A stretch of DNA of 64,000 nt from Fen-1298 sp963833465 (GCA_963833465.1 CAWHXW010000004.1:310001-374000), one strand, 5' to 3'. Shown: positions 36,083-45,537, counted from the first letter of the stretch. The notes: generated from the sequence alone by a model not told the origin. Program-made: numbers and translations.

Positions 36083-36877
36083 TATCCTTTCAAAACATTT
36101 TCAAAGTGAACCAATAGAAAGTTACGAAAAAGTGTGCGGAGTTTCAATATAAGAGCAATTTGATATGTTTTCAAAATTCAAGTCGGGAAGTAGATTTTAT
36201 TCCTGCCTGATCGCAGTAATTGTCTTATCTTGTTCCCAAGTTCTGTTTGAAAACGCATTGTATGACAAATATAATGAAGCGAAGCTTCGGAGAAAAGCTG
36301 TGGTTGTCCAAAAATTAATCTTGTCACATTGAACTTGTTTCAGGTCTGCAAAATTGGTAAAGAAATAAATATAGATTCCAAATTAAATTCGGAATGACGC
36401 TATCTTTTGGAACTTTTAAACAGCCATAGCAAGAAGTTAATACTTGCGCAAAAATAGCTGCAAGTTGCTTGTTAAAATACGACAGATGAGTGAAAAATAA
36501 ATCTTTAGATTATATTATTTTGTAATCATTTTTTTTAATTCCTACCTCGTTTTCAAACCCTGTTTAAGAATAATTACTATGAAGAAACCTATTTTATAAC
36601 GTTCTTATTTTTATCATCACTCTATCTTTTTGTAAAGCACAAAGCAATTTTAGTAAAACAATGACTATTAGTATGAACAATCATCCATATTATGTACATG
36701 ATTTTATCTCTGAAACATTGAACGACAAGTTCCTTTATCCGAGCAAATAGTTCCACTCTCCCAATTATTAGTTCAATAATCTATATTATAAATTGCAATA
36801 ACGTTATAAGTCAATTCTAAAAAATTAGGTGTGATGAAGTGTATAAAGGTTTTCTGAAGATGGAAACGAAAAAATAT
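36083..36877. other. Gene-poor stretch with decayed coding fragments
   Basis: Almost 800 bp without an intact gene between htpX and the nitrilase-like gene. Two remnants can be read on the plus strand. One is at 36165-36332. The other begins with an ATG near 36579: MKKPI breaks after a few codons, then NVLIFIITLSFCKAQSNF continues in another phase and stops near 36750, like the signal peptide of a lost secreted protein. The composition is more AT-rich than the flanks. I see no tRNA, repeat or IS end. Confidence 0.5.
36165..36332 (+). pseudogene. Possible remnant of a lipoprotein gene
   Basis: A 55-residue frame with a lipoprotein-like N-terminus: SCLIAVIVLSCSQVLFENA, with a cysteine after VLS. 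It then runs into a short charged tail and a stop. There is no recognisable mature domain and only a weak ribosome-binding site. It is most easily read as the 5' stub of a lost gene, although a small real lipoprotein cannot be excluded. Confidence 0.35.
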
Positions 36878-37726
36878 TTATTTTCTTTTTAGCAGGCGGC
36901 GAAGTGTTTCAAGAACTAATTCCGGGCGCTCATCAAGGAAGTGGCGTGAGAAACGTCTTGCGCGCTGCACTTCGTTAGAATCAAGTTCGGCATAAATCAG
37001 GCATTCTTCCTGTAACTTCGCCGTAGAAATCAACTCTCCACCGGGCGATGTGACGTTAGAACCGCCCCAGAAGTTCACACCGTCTTCAAATCCCACTCTG
37101 TTGCTGAAAAGTACATAAATGTTGAGCAGCCGTGCAAATGTGCGATGGTGTTCGTAATTCACTACTTGATTATCAAATTGTGTTCCTTCACCCGAAAGCC
37201 GTGTGGGGCTTGCAGTTAAGCAGAGAATGGCTTCCGCTCCATCAAGTGCCAGCAAGTACGGCAGCGATACATGCCAAAGGTCTTCACAGATAAGCATTCC
37301 CATGCGGCCAATTTTTGAATCGAACGCTGCAACACTTTTTCCGATGCCGAAGTATCTGCCTTCTTCAAACATTCCATAAGTCGGCGGATATATCTTGCGA
37401 TGAATGTGTTTGATTTCACCATCTTCCAAAAACATAGCGCTGTTATAAATGCCGTAATGCGCACCGCTTTCGACAAATCCGACAGCAATGGATATTTTAT
37501 GACTTTTTTCAAGCAATGAAGCAATAAATTTATTTTGAAAAGGATTAATTGCAACGTCCCATGCTAAATCCCGCAGTGTATAACCAGTAAGACTTAGTTC
37601 CGGGAAAAGAACAAGTTTCGCTCCATCCGCAATGGCGCGGTCAATAAATTCGAGATGGTGTTTGAGGTTCTGTTCAAACGCTCCGACACGGCAGTCAATT
37701 TGCGCTATGGCAGTTTTACACTTCAT
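36878..37726 (-). CDS. Carbon-nitrogen hydrolase (nitrilase superfamily)
   Basis: A protein of 282 residues. The catalytic triad is visible: Glu in VLFPELSLTGY, Lys in HRKIYPPTYGMFEEGRYF and Cys in MGMLICEDLWHVSLPY. The HRKIYPPTYG pattern is like the glutaminase domain of NAD synthetases and related stand-alone amidases. It hydrolyses or transfers an amide nitrogen; the substrate cannot be told. It ends the LemA/TPM operon (36-bp gap). Confidence 0.88.
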   Translation of the reverse strand: MKCKTAIAQIDCRVGAFEQNLKHHLEFIDRAIADGAKLVLFPELSLTGYTLRDLAWDVAINPFQNKFIASLLEKSHKISIAVGFVESGAHYGIYNSAMFLEDGEIKHIHRKIYPPTYGMFEEGRYFGIGKSVAAFDSKIGRMGMLICEDLWHVSLPYLLALDGAEAILCLTASPTRLSGEGTQFDNQVVNYEHHRTFARLLNIYVLFSNRVGFEDGVNFWGGSNVTSPGGELISTAKLQEECLIYAELDSNEVQRARRFSRHFLDERPELVLETLRRLLKRK

Positions 37727-37762
37727 TGTTATAAAATATAAAAAAGATAGAATTCCGAAAAT

Positions 37763-38218
37763 CTACTGTACATGCACATCATTAGGCAGTTCATTTGCAT
37801 CGTCAGATTTCCCGGGAAAGTATTTTGAAAGTTCCTTGCCAACAGATTTGACTCCGTGAATAATGCCGATCCGGAAATTTTTCTGCGAGAAATGGCCGGA
37901 CATTTCGTTCGCTATTTTATTCCACGTGCCATCTTCCACCTTAGTATGGATTCCATCATCAGCAAGAATAAAGAATTTTTTATCTTCCAGCAATAGAAAG
38001 ATCAGGATTCCAGTGCGATGCTTTGTCTTTGTCATTCCCAGCAAATGAAATTCCTGCCGTGCCATTTCCTCGATGGTTAATTTCCTCTCCCGCCACTTCC
38101 GTTTCTGGCGAATGCTTACTCGAATTTCTCCTGCAGTCGTTTTTTCAGCTTCACCTATCGCTGAGGCAATTGAGGCAAGGTCTTCTTTTGTGAACATTTT
38201 TTTTACAAGGTTTTTCAT
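37763..38218 (-). CDS. TPM-domain protein (TLP18.3/Psb32/MOLO-1 type), soluble
   Basis: A protein of 151 residues without a signal peptide. The TPM core is visible: AIGEAEKTTAGEIRVSI, RTGILIFLLLEDKKFFILAD and NFRIGIIHGVKSVGKEL. TPM domains are found in membrane quality-control and LemA-linked proteins; their biochemical role is poorly defined. It is the second TPM protein in this cluster and lacks the membrane anchor and glycine tail of the first. Confidence 0.82.
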   Translation of the reverse strand: MKNLVKKMFTKEDLASIASAIGEAEKTTAGEIRVSIRQKRKWRERKLTIEEMARQEFHLLGMTKTKHRTGILIFLLLEDKKFFILADDGIHTKVEDGTWNKIANEMSGHFSQKNFRIGIIHGVKSVGKELSKYFPGKSDDANELPNDVHVQ

Positions 38219-38232
38219 GCGGTGCTTCTCCG

Positions 38233-38907
38233 CTACGATAAGTCTATCATCTTAATATCTCTAATGTACTTCACTGTTTTGTCTTCTTTTAAATTCCGAA
38301 GTTTTTCCAGTTTCAACTGCATTCGTTCCACATTATCTTTAATCAGTTTCAGATACTTCAAAGCTTTTTCAGGAAGCGTTTTTTTCTCAAGCTCACTTAC
38401 AATTTTGTCCATATCTTCAAGCGGCTCACTGATTTTATTGGAGATTTCTACAACGACTTCCTGCATTATTTCTAATCGCTTCCGTTTTATTTCCAACTTA
38501 TCTTGTTCATGTTTCAGATGCCCCTTTTCTACAACTCTGAGAAGTGTTTGCGGAAAAACGTGTGTAAAAACGTCTTCATTAAATAAACAGTCCTTCACGC
38601 CCATCCGCATAACCTCAACTGCAAGATTCACATCTTTGCTTGTCGTCAGAAAAACAATTGGAATGTCGTATTTCAAGTCCTTCAATTTGTGCGTAAATTC
38701 AATACCGCTCATTCCTTTAAGAACATCTTCTGTTACAATGATATCTACAGTATTTTTCTGCTCAAGAAATGTTATTGCATTTTCAGCACTTTGCTGCCAT
38801 ATAATTTCAAATCGTGCATCATCAAATTTTGAAAGACTCATATTTAGAGATTGAATATCTAATTCAGTCTCATTCACATAGAGCACTTTTATAATTTCGT
38901 TACTCAA
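38233..38907 (-). CDS. Degenerate receiver-domain protein with coiled-coil tail
   Basis: A protein of 224 residues. Residues 5-125 form a CheY-like fold. Asp is kept in IIVTEDVLKGMSGIE and Thr in VFLTTSKD, but the acidic pair reads VNETE and the switch lysine is replaced (DCLFNED), so phosphorylation is doubtful. Residues about 130-205 are strongly helical and charged, like a dimerising coiled coil of a kinase. No DNA-binding domain. It may be a signalling scaffold. It sits inside the LemA/TPM cluster, where a receiver protein is unusual. Confidence 0.78.
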   Translation of the reverse strand: MSNEIIKVLYVNETELDIQSLNMSLSKFDDARFEIIWQQSAENAITFLEQKNTVDIIVTEDVLKGMSGIEFTHKLKDLKYDIPIVFLTTSKDVNLAVEVMRMGVKDCLFNEDVFTHVFPQTLLRVVEKGHLKHEQDKLEIKRKRLEIMQEVVVEISNKISEPLEDMDKIVSELEKKTLPEKALKYLKLIKDNVERMQLKLEKLRNLKEDKTVKYIRDIKMIDLS

Positions 38908-38927
38908 AGATCACTCGCTTTTTCTCA

Positions 38928-39698
38928 TTACCAACTGCCGGAAGCGCCGCCGCCGCCGGACATGCCTCCGCCGCCGCCAAATCCACCCACACCAAACCCG
39001 CCGCTGGACATGCCACCGCCGCCGCCAAATCCACCCACACCAAACCCGCCGCCATAACCCCAACCGGAATAATAGCTGTGACCGCCTGAACCGATAATCG
39101 AACGTCGTCGTGAAGTCATCATAGGCATAAGAACAAAGAATATGAAGACGATTATTATAGACACAAGTCCCGCTGAAACTTCAGGCGCTCTATTGCCTTT
39201 ATTAGCTACATGGTACTCACCGGCTGTTGCGCGCATAATTGCATCAACACCGGTTACAATGCCTCCGAAATAGTTATCGGCTTTGAAGTACGGAGTAATT
39301 TCCTGACGAATGATTTGCGATGTGACAGCATCTGTCAGCGTACCTTCCAATCCGTATCCGACTTCTATTCTCATTGCATGATCCTGTTTGGCAATCACAA
39401 GTAGTACGCCATTATCTTTTTTCGATTGGCCAATTTTGTTTTCCGAAAAAGTTTTATTGGCAAATTCTTCTATGCTTTCTCCGTCAAGGGAATTAATAAT
39501 GAGAACAACGACCTGAGTGGAAGTGGTGTCTTCAAAGCTCTTAAGTAAATGATCCAGCTGCTGCCATTCCTGAAAACTCAATGTGTTTGTGAAATCCGAA
39601 ACACGCTGTTCAAGTTTCGGGATTTTCGCTTCTGCTGCAGCGTGTGTACTGCAAATTACAATAATAAGTATAAAAACAATCCAGCAAAAATTTTTCAT
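38928..39698 (-). CDS. Secreted/membrane TPM-domain protein with glycine-rich tail
   Basis: A protein of 256 residues: signal peptide (CWIVFILIIVICSTHAAA), TPM domain (about 30-160; YGLEGTLTDAVTSQIIRQEI, YFGGIVTGVDAIM), one membrane helix (VSIIIVFIFFVLMP), then a Gly-rich tail ending SGGGGASGSW. The tail contains a 16-residue duplication (FGVGGFGGGGGMSSGG) encoded by a 48-bp tandem repeat at 38958-39053. This is the YgcG-type partner that usually accompanies LemA, encoded eight bases upstream. Confidence 0.9.
   Translation of the reverse strand: MKNFCWIVFILIIVICSTHAAAEAKIPKLEQRVSDFTNTLSFQEWQQLDHLLKSFEDTTSTQVVVLIINSLDGESIEEFANKTFSENKIGQSKKDNGVLLVIAKQDHAMRIEVGYGLEGTLTDAVTSQIIRQEITPYFKADNYFGGIVTGVDAIMRATAGEYHVANKGNRAPEVSAGLVSIIIVFIFFVLMPMMTSRRRSIIGSGGHSYYSGWGYGGGFGVGGFGGGGGMSSGGFGVGGFGGGGGMSGGGGASGSW
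38958..39053. repeat. 48-bp tandem duplication in the glycine-rich tail
   Basis: Two copies of a 48-bp unit, differing at only a few positions, encode the 16-residue Gly-rich repeat of the TPM protein. It is simple-sequence coding DNA prone to copy-number change. Confidence 0.8.
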
Positions 39699-39706
39699 AG
39701 GGACAC

Positions 39707-40312
39707 TCAGAATTTTACTTGCGGCGCCTTTTCAGACCCTGCAATTGATTTAAAATATTGTGCTTCATGGAATCCGCCAAAGCCGGCTATCATGGATGCA
39801 GGAAACCGGCGAATCATGACATTGAATTCCTGCACAGTTTCGTTAAAACGGCGGCGTTCTACAGCGATACGATTTTCAGTGCCTTCCAATTGCGACTGGA
39901 GTTCAAGGAAATTTTGATTGGACTTTAGATCCGGATATTTTTCCACAATAACCATCAAACGCGATAATGCCGAACCTAATCCGTCTTGTGCCTGTTGAAA
40001 ATTCTGAAATGCCTGCGGGTCGCGCAAAACTTCAGGCGTTACTTTCATTTGGCCGACACTGGCACGCGCTTCAGTTACACCGATGAGCACATCTTTTTCC
40101 TGCTTTGCATAACCTTTAACAGTTTCGACAAGATTCGGTATCAGATCGTAACGGCGCTGATATTGGTTTTCAACCTGGCTCCATGCATTTTTCACGCCTT
40201 CATCTGCACTGACAATTTTGTTGTACACGCCGACACCCCATCCAATTGTCAATACAACAACTAACAGCAAACCGCCAATGATTGATAATGTGATAATTAA
40301 TCCCTTACTCAT
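39707..40312 (-). CDS. LemA family protein
   Basis: A protein of 201 residues from an ATG with GAGGA nine bases upstream; a TTG-started longer frame to 40327 is rejected. An N-terminal membrane helix (LIITLSIIGGLLLVVVLTIGW) is followed by the LemA helical domain with NAWSQVENQYQRRYDLIPNL, the family signature, and ENRIAVERRRFNETVQEFN. The function of LemA proteins is not settled. They pair with TPM proteins as here. First gene of the operon; divergent from panD. Confidence 0.93.
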   Translation of the reverse strand: MSKGLIITLSIIGGLLLVVVLTIGWGVGVYNKIVSADEGVKNAWSQVENQYQRRYDLIPNLVETVKGYAKQEKDVLIGVTEARASVGQMKVTPEVLRDPQAFQNFQQAQDGLGSALSRLMVIVEKYPDLKSNQNFLELQSQLEGTENRIAVERRRFNETVQEFNVMIRRFPASMIAGFGGFHEAQYFKSIAGSEKAPQVKF

Positions 40313-40465
40313 ATTTGTATTCCTCAATTTATTCCGACTAAATCTTATGCTATTGTACCAAATCTTCGTGCCAAAAACAACAAATGTGAACTATGAACCG
40401 GTTACTTTTGCATATCCACCAACTTGTGAGTACTTTAATGTAAATAATAAGGCGGGAATATAATT

Positions 40466-40843
40466 ATGCGGATTTATCTTCGTTCAAAAATTCATAAAGC
40501 CACAATAACAACTGCAAATCTTCATTACATCGGATCTATTACAATTGATGAACGATTAATGGAGCTTGCCGATTTGGATGAATATGAAAAAGTTCTTGTT
40601 GTTGATAATACCAATGGCCAGCGGCTGGAGACATACGTCATTAAGGGAAAAAAGAACTCGGGAATAATCGGAATAAATGGCGCAGCCGCCCATCTTGTAC
40701 ACCAAGGCGATGAAGTTATTATTATGTCGTTTCAGATTTCTAATCGCCCAAAGAAACCTGTTATTATACTCGTCGATAGCAAAAATCAATTCGTAAAATA
40801 TCTCAAGGAAAAATCCGAGATGCTAAATGAAGATGAATGTTAA
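40466..40843 (+). CDS. panD: Aspartate 1-decarboxylase proenzyme
   Basis: A protein of 125 residues. The self-processing site HYIGSITIDE (cleavage between Gly23 and Ser24 to create the pyruvoyl group) and the core GIIGINGAAAHLVHQGDEVI match PanD. It makes beta-alanine for pantothenate and coenzyme A. It stands alone between divergent lemA and convergent rho. Confidence 0.95.
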   Translation: MRIYLRSKIHKATITTANLHYIGSITIDERLMELADLDEYEKVLVVDNTNGQRLETYVIKGKKNSGIIGINGAAAHLVHQGDEVIIMSFQISNRPKKPVIILVDSKNQFVKYLKEKSEMLNEDEC

Positions 40844-41008
40844 ATTGATAGTTTAATGTTTTGAAGAGAGAAAATATAAATAGACAAAAAATATTTTATC
40901 AAATTTAAACAGGAACACACTATTCTTTTACATCACTCTGTCAAGAACGACAATCTCTAAAAAATAAACAAGTTACGATTTTCTATTGAATATCGTGGCT
41001 CGATTGAT

Positions 41009-42262
41009 TCAGCTGTTCATCACTTTTAGAAACTCTTTGTTTGTTTTAGTGCCTCTCATTTTATCAAGCAATAGTTCCATCGCTTCGTTTGGTTCTAAAT
41101 CACTCAAGAACTTGCGAAGTATCCAGACGCGATTCAAATCATCAGTTTCGAAAAGCATTTCTTCTTTGCGTGTGCCAGACCGATTCACATTAATCGCAGG
41201 GAAAATACGTTTATCACTTAAACCGCGATCAAGAACAATTTCCATATTGCCCGTGCCTTTGAATTCTTCAAAGATCACTTCGTCCATGCGACTGCCGGTT
41301 TCCACAAGTGCAGTTGCAATTATTGTAAGACTCCCGCCTTCTTCAATATTTCGCGCAGCTCCAAAGAATCGTTTAGGCCGATGCAATGCGTTGGCATCAA
41401 CGCCTCCGGAAAGAATTTTTCCACTATGGGGAACAACAGTGTTATGTGCGCGAGCAAGGCGAGTGATACTATCGAGAAGAATGACGACATCTTTTTTCGC
41501 TTCAACTAACCGCTTGGCTTTATCTAATACCATATCCGCGACCTGAACATGCCGCTCTGGCGGTTCATCAAACGTGGAACTGACGACTTCTGCGCTGACC
41601 GAGCGCTCCATATCCGTAACTTCTTCCGGCCGCTCGTCAATCAGTAGAACAATTAACTTAACTTCCGGATGATTGCGTGTGATGCTGTTTGCCATCTTCT
41701 GAAGCAGGATAGTTTTACCGGCTTTTGGAGGGGATACAATCATACCACGCTGGCCTTTTCCCACCGGTGCAAGTAAATCGAGAATACGCATCGCATATTC
41801 ACCAGGAATAGTTTCCAACTTTATTCTTTGTGCCGGATACATCGGGGTAAGATTTTCAAACAAAACACGTTCGCGAATCAAATCTGGATTATCATCATTT
41901 ACCGCTTCAACACGAAGCAGTGCAAAGAACCGCTCGCCTTCCTTCGGCGGACGAACTTGGCCATTGACTGTATCGCCAGTACGCAATCCAAATTTCTTAA
42001 TTTGAGATGGCGATACATAAATATCGTCAGGCGACGGCAGATAATTATAATCGCCTGATCGGAGAAACCCGTATCCGTCCGGCAGCACTTCGAGCACGCC
42101 TTTACTAAATCCTAATCCATCTTTTTGCGTCTGAGCTTCTAGGATTTTAAAAATTAGGTCTTGCTTACGAAGATCGCTATAGCCAGTGATATTGAGCTCT
42201 TTGGCAATCGTGTTCAACTCGGCAATCTTTTTTGTTTTTAATTCACTGATGTCCATCGGCAT
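41009..42262 (-). CDS. rho: Transcription termination factor Rho
   Basis: A protein of 417 residues. An N-terminal Rho_N helix bundle (about 5-45), an OB-fold RNA-binding domain (VLEVLPDGYGFLRSGDYNYL, DDIYVSPSQIKKFGL), and the hexameric ATPase with Walker A VSPPKAGKTILLQ and Walker B VLLIDERPEEVTDM, then VLDSITRLARAHN-type Q-loop sequence. It terminates untranslated transcripts. The 190-bp upstream gap shows no clear hairpin or leader. Confidence 0.97.
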   Translation of the reverse strand: MPMDISELKTKKIAELNTIAKELNITGYSDLRKQDLIFKILEAQTQKDGLGFSKGVLEVLPDGYGFLRSGDYNYLPSPDDIYVSPSQIKKFGLRTGDTVNGQVRPPKEGERFFALLRVEAVNDDNPDLIRERVLFENLTPMYPAQRIKLETIPGEYAMRILDLLAPVGKGQRGMIVSPPKAGKTILLQKMANSITRNHPEVKLIVLLIDERPEEVTDMERSVSAEVVSSTFDEPPERHVQVADMVLDKAKRLVEAKKDVVILLDSITRLARAHNTVVPHSGKILSGGVDANALHRPKRFFGAARNIEEGGSLTIIATALVETGSRMDEVIFEEFKGTGNMEIVLDRGLSDKRIFPAINVNRSGTRKEEMLFETDDLNRVWILRKFLSDLEPNEAMELLLDKMRGTKTNKEFLKVMNS

Positions 42263-42450
42263 GGAAAATATACCTCGAAGTTATTTAGATGATTAGAAAA
42301 ATAATTTTTTAATTAGCTATAATATTATAAAATGTGAGTATAATATTTTATTTAAAAAAATTAGATCGGAACAAAATTTTTTGAAGTAACCTGGTTGGAT
42401 AAAAAGGAAACGAAAATTTCTCTACCAACTTGCATTTTTAAAATACTCGA

Positions 42451-43752
42451 TTATTGGTTTATTGTCAAGTATTTTTTCTTGTTTAGGAAAGAGATTGCCT
42501 CGCCGACCACGAAGTGAGAGCCTGTTATGAGTATTGGTGCATTGCCGGTCTGACTAAGCGCCGATGAAATACCATCGGCAACATTACGGAATTCTTTCAC
42601 GTTAATTCCGGCTTGCCGGACTTCTTGTGCTAACTCAGCGGTATTTCGAGATCTCTCTGTTTGCGCTTTCACGGCAAAAACATTTTTTGTAATATGCCGA
42701 AACGCCGAAATAATAGCCGGATAATTTTTATCCTGCATCAGACCGAAAACAATATGAAATTTTCCGAGATGTAAATTCTTAAGCGATGCACACATAGCCC
42801 GCATTGCTTCCGGATTATGCGCAACATCAACAAGAACAAGAGGGTTTCTTCGAATAATCGATAATCGTGCTTGAATTCCTGAAAACTGCTGGACATGCGA
42901 TAATCCTTTTCGAATCGCTTTTTCGTCCACCTTAAAATTTCTTCGCCGCACCGCAATTTTAACTGCATAAATGGCAAGAAGTGCGTTCAGCCCTTGATGC
43001 TCACCTGCCAGCGAAACCCTCACATTTCTGATTCCTTTTTCCAACACATAAAAATCTGCTGAAAGCCCATCGAGCGATGATTTACGAATAAGAACTTGAT
43101 TCGGATGAACTCGAATCAATTGAGATTTCTTTTTTGTGCAAATATTATTTAATACTCGAGCCGCATCCTGCGATTTCACTCCTGTAATGCAAGGGACTCC
43201 CTTCTTTATTATTCCTCCTTTTTCAAAGGCAATCTTTTCCAGACTTTCGCCAAGAATTTGCGTGTGTTCCAATCCAATAGTCGTAATGATAGAAATTAAC
43301 GGTTTAAGAATATTTGTAGCATCCAATCTGCCGCCCAGACCGGTTTCTACGATAGCGATATCCACATTAGATTCGGCAAAGTATTTGAACGCTATTGCAG
43401 TCACTGCTTCAAAAAACGTGCATTTGTTTTTTTTTACTTGGGAACAAATTGCTGTAGCAAGCCGCGCAACTGTTTGTGAAGAAATTGCTTCGCCATTGAT
43501 TCGGATTCGTTCATTAAAATTAACGAGATGCGGTGAAGTGTAAAGTCCAGTTTTATAACCAGCCGCAGTAAAAATAGCGGCTATCATTGAAGCGGTTGAA
43601 CCTTTGCCGTTTGTACCAGCAACATGGATAGAGGGAAATTGTTTTTCCGGATTATCAAGGGAAACAAGCAATGTTCGAATTCCATGCAATCCAAATTTCA
43701 TTCCGAACTTTTGGAGACCATAAAGGAATTTGATAGATTCAGCGTACGTCAA
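42451..43752 (-). CDS. folC: Folylpolyglutamate synthase/dihydrofolate synthase
   Basis: A protein of 433 residues. Mur-ligase fold with ATP loop HVAGTNGKGSTASMIAAIF, tGLYTSPHLVNFNERIRING, ETGLGGRLDATNIL and LVDVAHNPEAMRAM. It adds glutamate to folates and/or makes dihydrofolate. It lies just downstream of pyrD on the same strand. Confidence 0.95.
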   Translation of the reverse strand: MTYAESIKFLYGLQKFGMKFGLHGIRTLLVSLDNPEKQFPSIHVAGTNGKGSTASMIAAIFTAAGYKTGLYTSPHLVNFNERIRINGEAISSQTVARLATAICSQVKKNKCTFFEAVTAIAFKYFAESNVDIAIVETGLGGRLDATNILKPLISIITTIGLEHTQILGESLEKIAFEKGGIIKKGVPCITGVKSQDAARVLNNICTKKKSQLIRVHPNQVLIRKSSLDGLSADFYVLEKGIRNVRVSLAGEHQGLNALLAIYAVKIAVRRRNFKVDEKAIRKGLSHVQQFSGIQARLSIIRRNPLVLVDVAHNPEAMRAMCASLKNLHLGKFHIVFGLMQDKNYPAIISAFRHITKNVFAVKAQTERSRNTAELAQEVRQAGINVKEFRNVADGISSALSQTGNAPILITGSHFVVGEAISFLNKKKYLTINQ

Positions 43753-43794
43753 TGTATTATTTTGCAGAAAAAAGTAATGAGATTTCCTAAAAAA

Positions 43795-44022
43795 TCACAA
43801 CCACGATTGAAGAATCGAAAACCTTACATCTGCATCGAGTGCTCCAATTAGCGAGCTAATATCTTCGATTCCATTTTCGCGGCAAAATTTTTCTAAGCCA
43901 TCTACAATTTTTATGGAAATTGCCGGATCAATAAAATTCATTGTACCAATTTGCACAGCAGCCGCCCCGACGAGCAAGAATTCTATTACATCTTCTGTAC
44001 CTGGCAATTCCGCCGATACCAA
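43795..44022 (-). CDS. pyrD: Dihydroorotate dehydrogenase, C-terminal part (frame broken)
   Basis: The last 75 residues of the PyrD barrel: EDVIEFLLVGAAAVQIGTMN is the FMN-phosphate motif, followed by the final helices. The first residues (MVSAELPG) are out of phase. The true join is GIGGIASTEDVIEFLL, obtained by removing one base of the extra C at 44000-44001 next to GTAC. Together with 43928-44764 it forms a 322-residue enzyme. Confidence 0.85.
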   Translation of the reverse strand: MVSAELPGTEDVIEFLLVGAAAVQIGTMNFIDPAISIKIVDGLEKFCRENGIEDISSLIGALDADVRFSILQSWL

Positions 44023-44764
44023 AAATCGGAATTTTCACTGCCTTGGCGACTTCATAAACCTTCGCAAGTGCAACAGGTTTAATAGCCGGTCCGGATAAGC
44101 CGCCTGTTACTGTAGAAAGTTTCGGTTTGCGTGTCTTTATATCCACTGCCATTCCGACAAGCGTATTAATAACAGAAACTGCATCTGCGCCTGCTGACTC
44201 TGCAGCGCGGGCAAATTCCGAAATGTGTGTTACGTTCGGTGTCAGTTTAATGATGAGCGGTTTGTTTGTCAATTTACGAAGACGCGAAGTAATTTTCGCA
44301 GTCATTTTACAATCAGTTCCAAAACTCATTCCGCCTTCTTTTACATTCGGACACGAAACATTGATTTCGTATCCGGAAATTCCATCTTCCTCTTCTAACA
44401 GACTAAGAACATCGCAGAATTCTTTAAGCGAACCTGCAGCAATGTTCACAATAATTCGTGTGTTGAGTGTGCGTAAGTATGGAAGTTTTTCCTCAATAAA
44501 TGCATGAACACCGATGTTAGCAAGTCCGATTGAGTTAAGCATACCGCTTGCTGTTTCAACAATGCGTTGAGGCGGATTGCCGGCACGTGGTTTCCAAGAA
44601 AGCGATTTTGTAAAAATTCCACCTATCCGATTCATATCGACAAAACCACGAACCTCATCACCATATCCAAAAGTACCGGAAGCAACAAAGACACGGTTCT
44701 TGAATTCCACACCGCTAATTGTGAATGATGTTTTTATTCCACTCGCCTTTAATGACGTTGTCAT
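43928..44764 (-). CDS. pyrD: Dihydroorotate dehydrogenase, N-terminal part (frame broken)
   Basis: A 278-residue frame with the class 1B PyrD pattern: VFVASGTFGYGDEVRGFVD, FTKSLSWKPRAGNPPQRIVE (FMN Lys), YEINVSCPNVKEGG with the class 1B active-site Cys, and LIIKLTPNVTHISEF. After KIPIFGIGGIA it runs into nonsense because of one extra base at a GTAC site (43997-44001). It oxidises dihydroorotate, passing electrons through PyrK, whose gene overlaps by ATGA just upstream. The pairing with pyrK supports an NAD-dependent 1B enzyme. Confidence 0.92.
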   Translation of the reverse strand: MTTSLKASGIKTSFTISGVEFKNRVFVASGTFGYGDEVRGFVDMNRIGGIFTKSLSWKPRAGNPPQRIVETASGMLNSIGLANIGVHAFIEEKLPYLRTLNTRIIVNIAAGSLKEFCDVLSLLEEEDGISGYEINVSCPNVKEGGMSFGTDCKMTAKITSRLRKLTNKPLIIKLTPNVTHISEFARAAESAGADAVSVINTLVGMAVDIKTRKPKLSTVTGGLSGPAIKPVALAKVYEVAKAVKIPIFGIGGIARYRRCNRILARRGGCCANWYNEFY

Positions 44765-45537
44765 AAAATCACTTCCGTTGAAAGAAATGTTGGTCCATCT
44801 TTACAAACAAGCGCGTATTTTGCAGTGCTTTCTGTACGTTCTACTGCACATCCCTGACAAATGCCAAAGCCGCATGCCATTTGTTCTTCCAAAGACATTT
44901 CGCAGCAAATGTTCTTGCGTATTGCAAGTTCTGCAAGTGCTTTTAACATTACTGTCGGACCGCAAGCAAATATTTTTAATTTACCAAAATCGTTTTGATC
45001 AAGGTATGATTCAAGAAGTTGGACAACATTTCCATGAAATCCTACACTTCCGTCATCCGTTGATATATGGACATTTTGCAGATGATTATTAAAAACCTGC
45101 CCCATATTTCTATATCCTATAAATGTCTCAATATGCTTGCATCGTTTTAATATATGATCTGTTAGTAAAGGAAATGGAGCAGCACCAATTCCGCCGGCAA
45201 CAAGAAGCGCATTGTCATAATCAGCATTTACGTGAAATGGCTGGCCAAGCGGACCAATAACATCTATCAAATCTCCATACTGCCTGCGAGAAAGTAGATT
45301 TGTTCCAATTCCGACAACGTGAAAAATCAATTCGACGATGTTTTCCTCGATGCGGGAAATGCTAAACGGCCTTCGCAGAAGGGGCCCTACACCATTTTCA
45401 GTTGTGATTACATTGACAAATTGTCCAGGTTGTGCTGAAGCAGCAATTTCTGGCGAAATGAACCGTAGCAGAAAAGTCTTTTTAGCAACTTCATGACAAG
45501 ACTGTACTTGACATAATTGTTGGATATTACAACTCAT
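44761..45537 (-). CDS. pyrK: Dihydroorotate dehydrogenase electron-transfer subunit PyrK
   Basis: A protein of 258 residues from an ATG with AAGGA nine bases upstream; the frame stays open to 45588. FAD-binding RRPFSISRI, NAD-binding VAGGIGAAPFPLLTDHI, and the [2Fe-2S] cysteine cluster MACGFGICQGCAVER with a fourth Cys in YALVCKDGP. It passes electrons from PyrD to NAD. Its stop overlaps the pyrD start. Confidence 0.95.
   Translation of the reverse strand: MSCNIQQLCQVQSCHEVAKKTFLLRFISPEIAASAQPGQFVNVITTENGVGPLLRRPFSISRIEENIVELIFHVVGIGTNLLSRRQYGDLIDVIGPLGQPFHVNADYDNALLVAGGIGAAPFPLLTDHILKRCKHIETFIGYRNMGQVFNNHLQNVHISTDDGSVGFHGNVVQLLESYLDQNDFGKLKIFACGPTVMLKALAELAIRKNICCEMSLEEQMACGFGICQGCAVERTESTAKYALVCKDGPTFLSTEVIL

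Noticed and set aside
40986..41546. 186-residue plus-strand ORF
   Set aside because: It lies wholly antisense to rho, whose frame is strongly supported.
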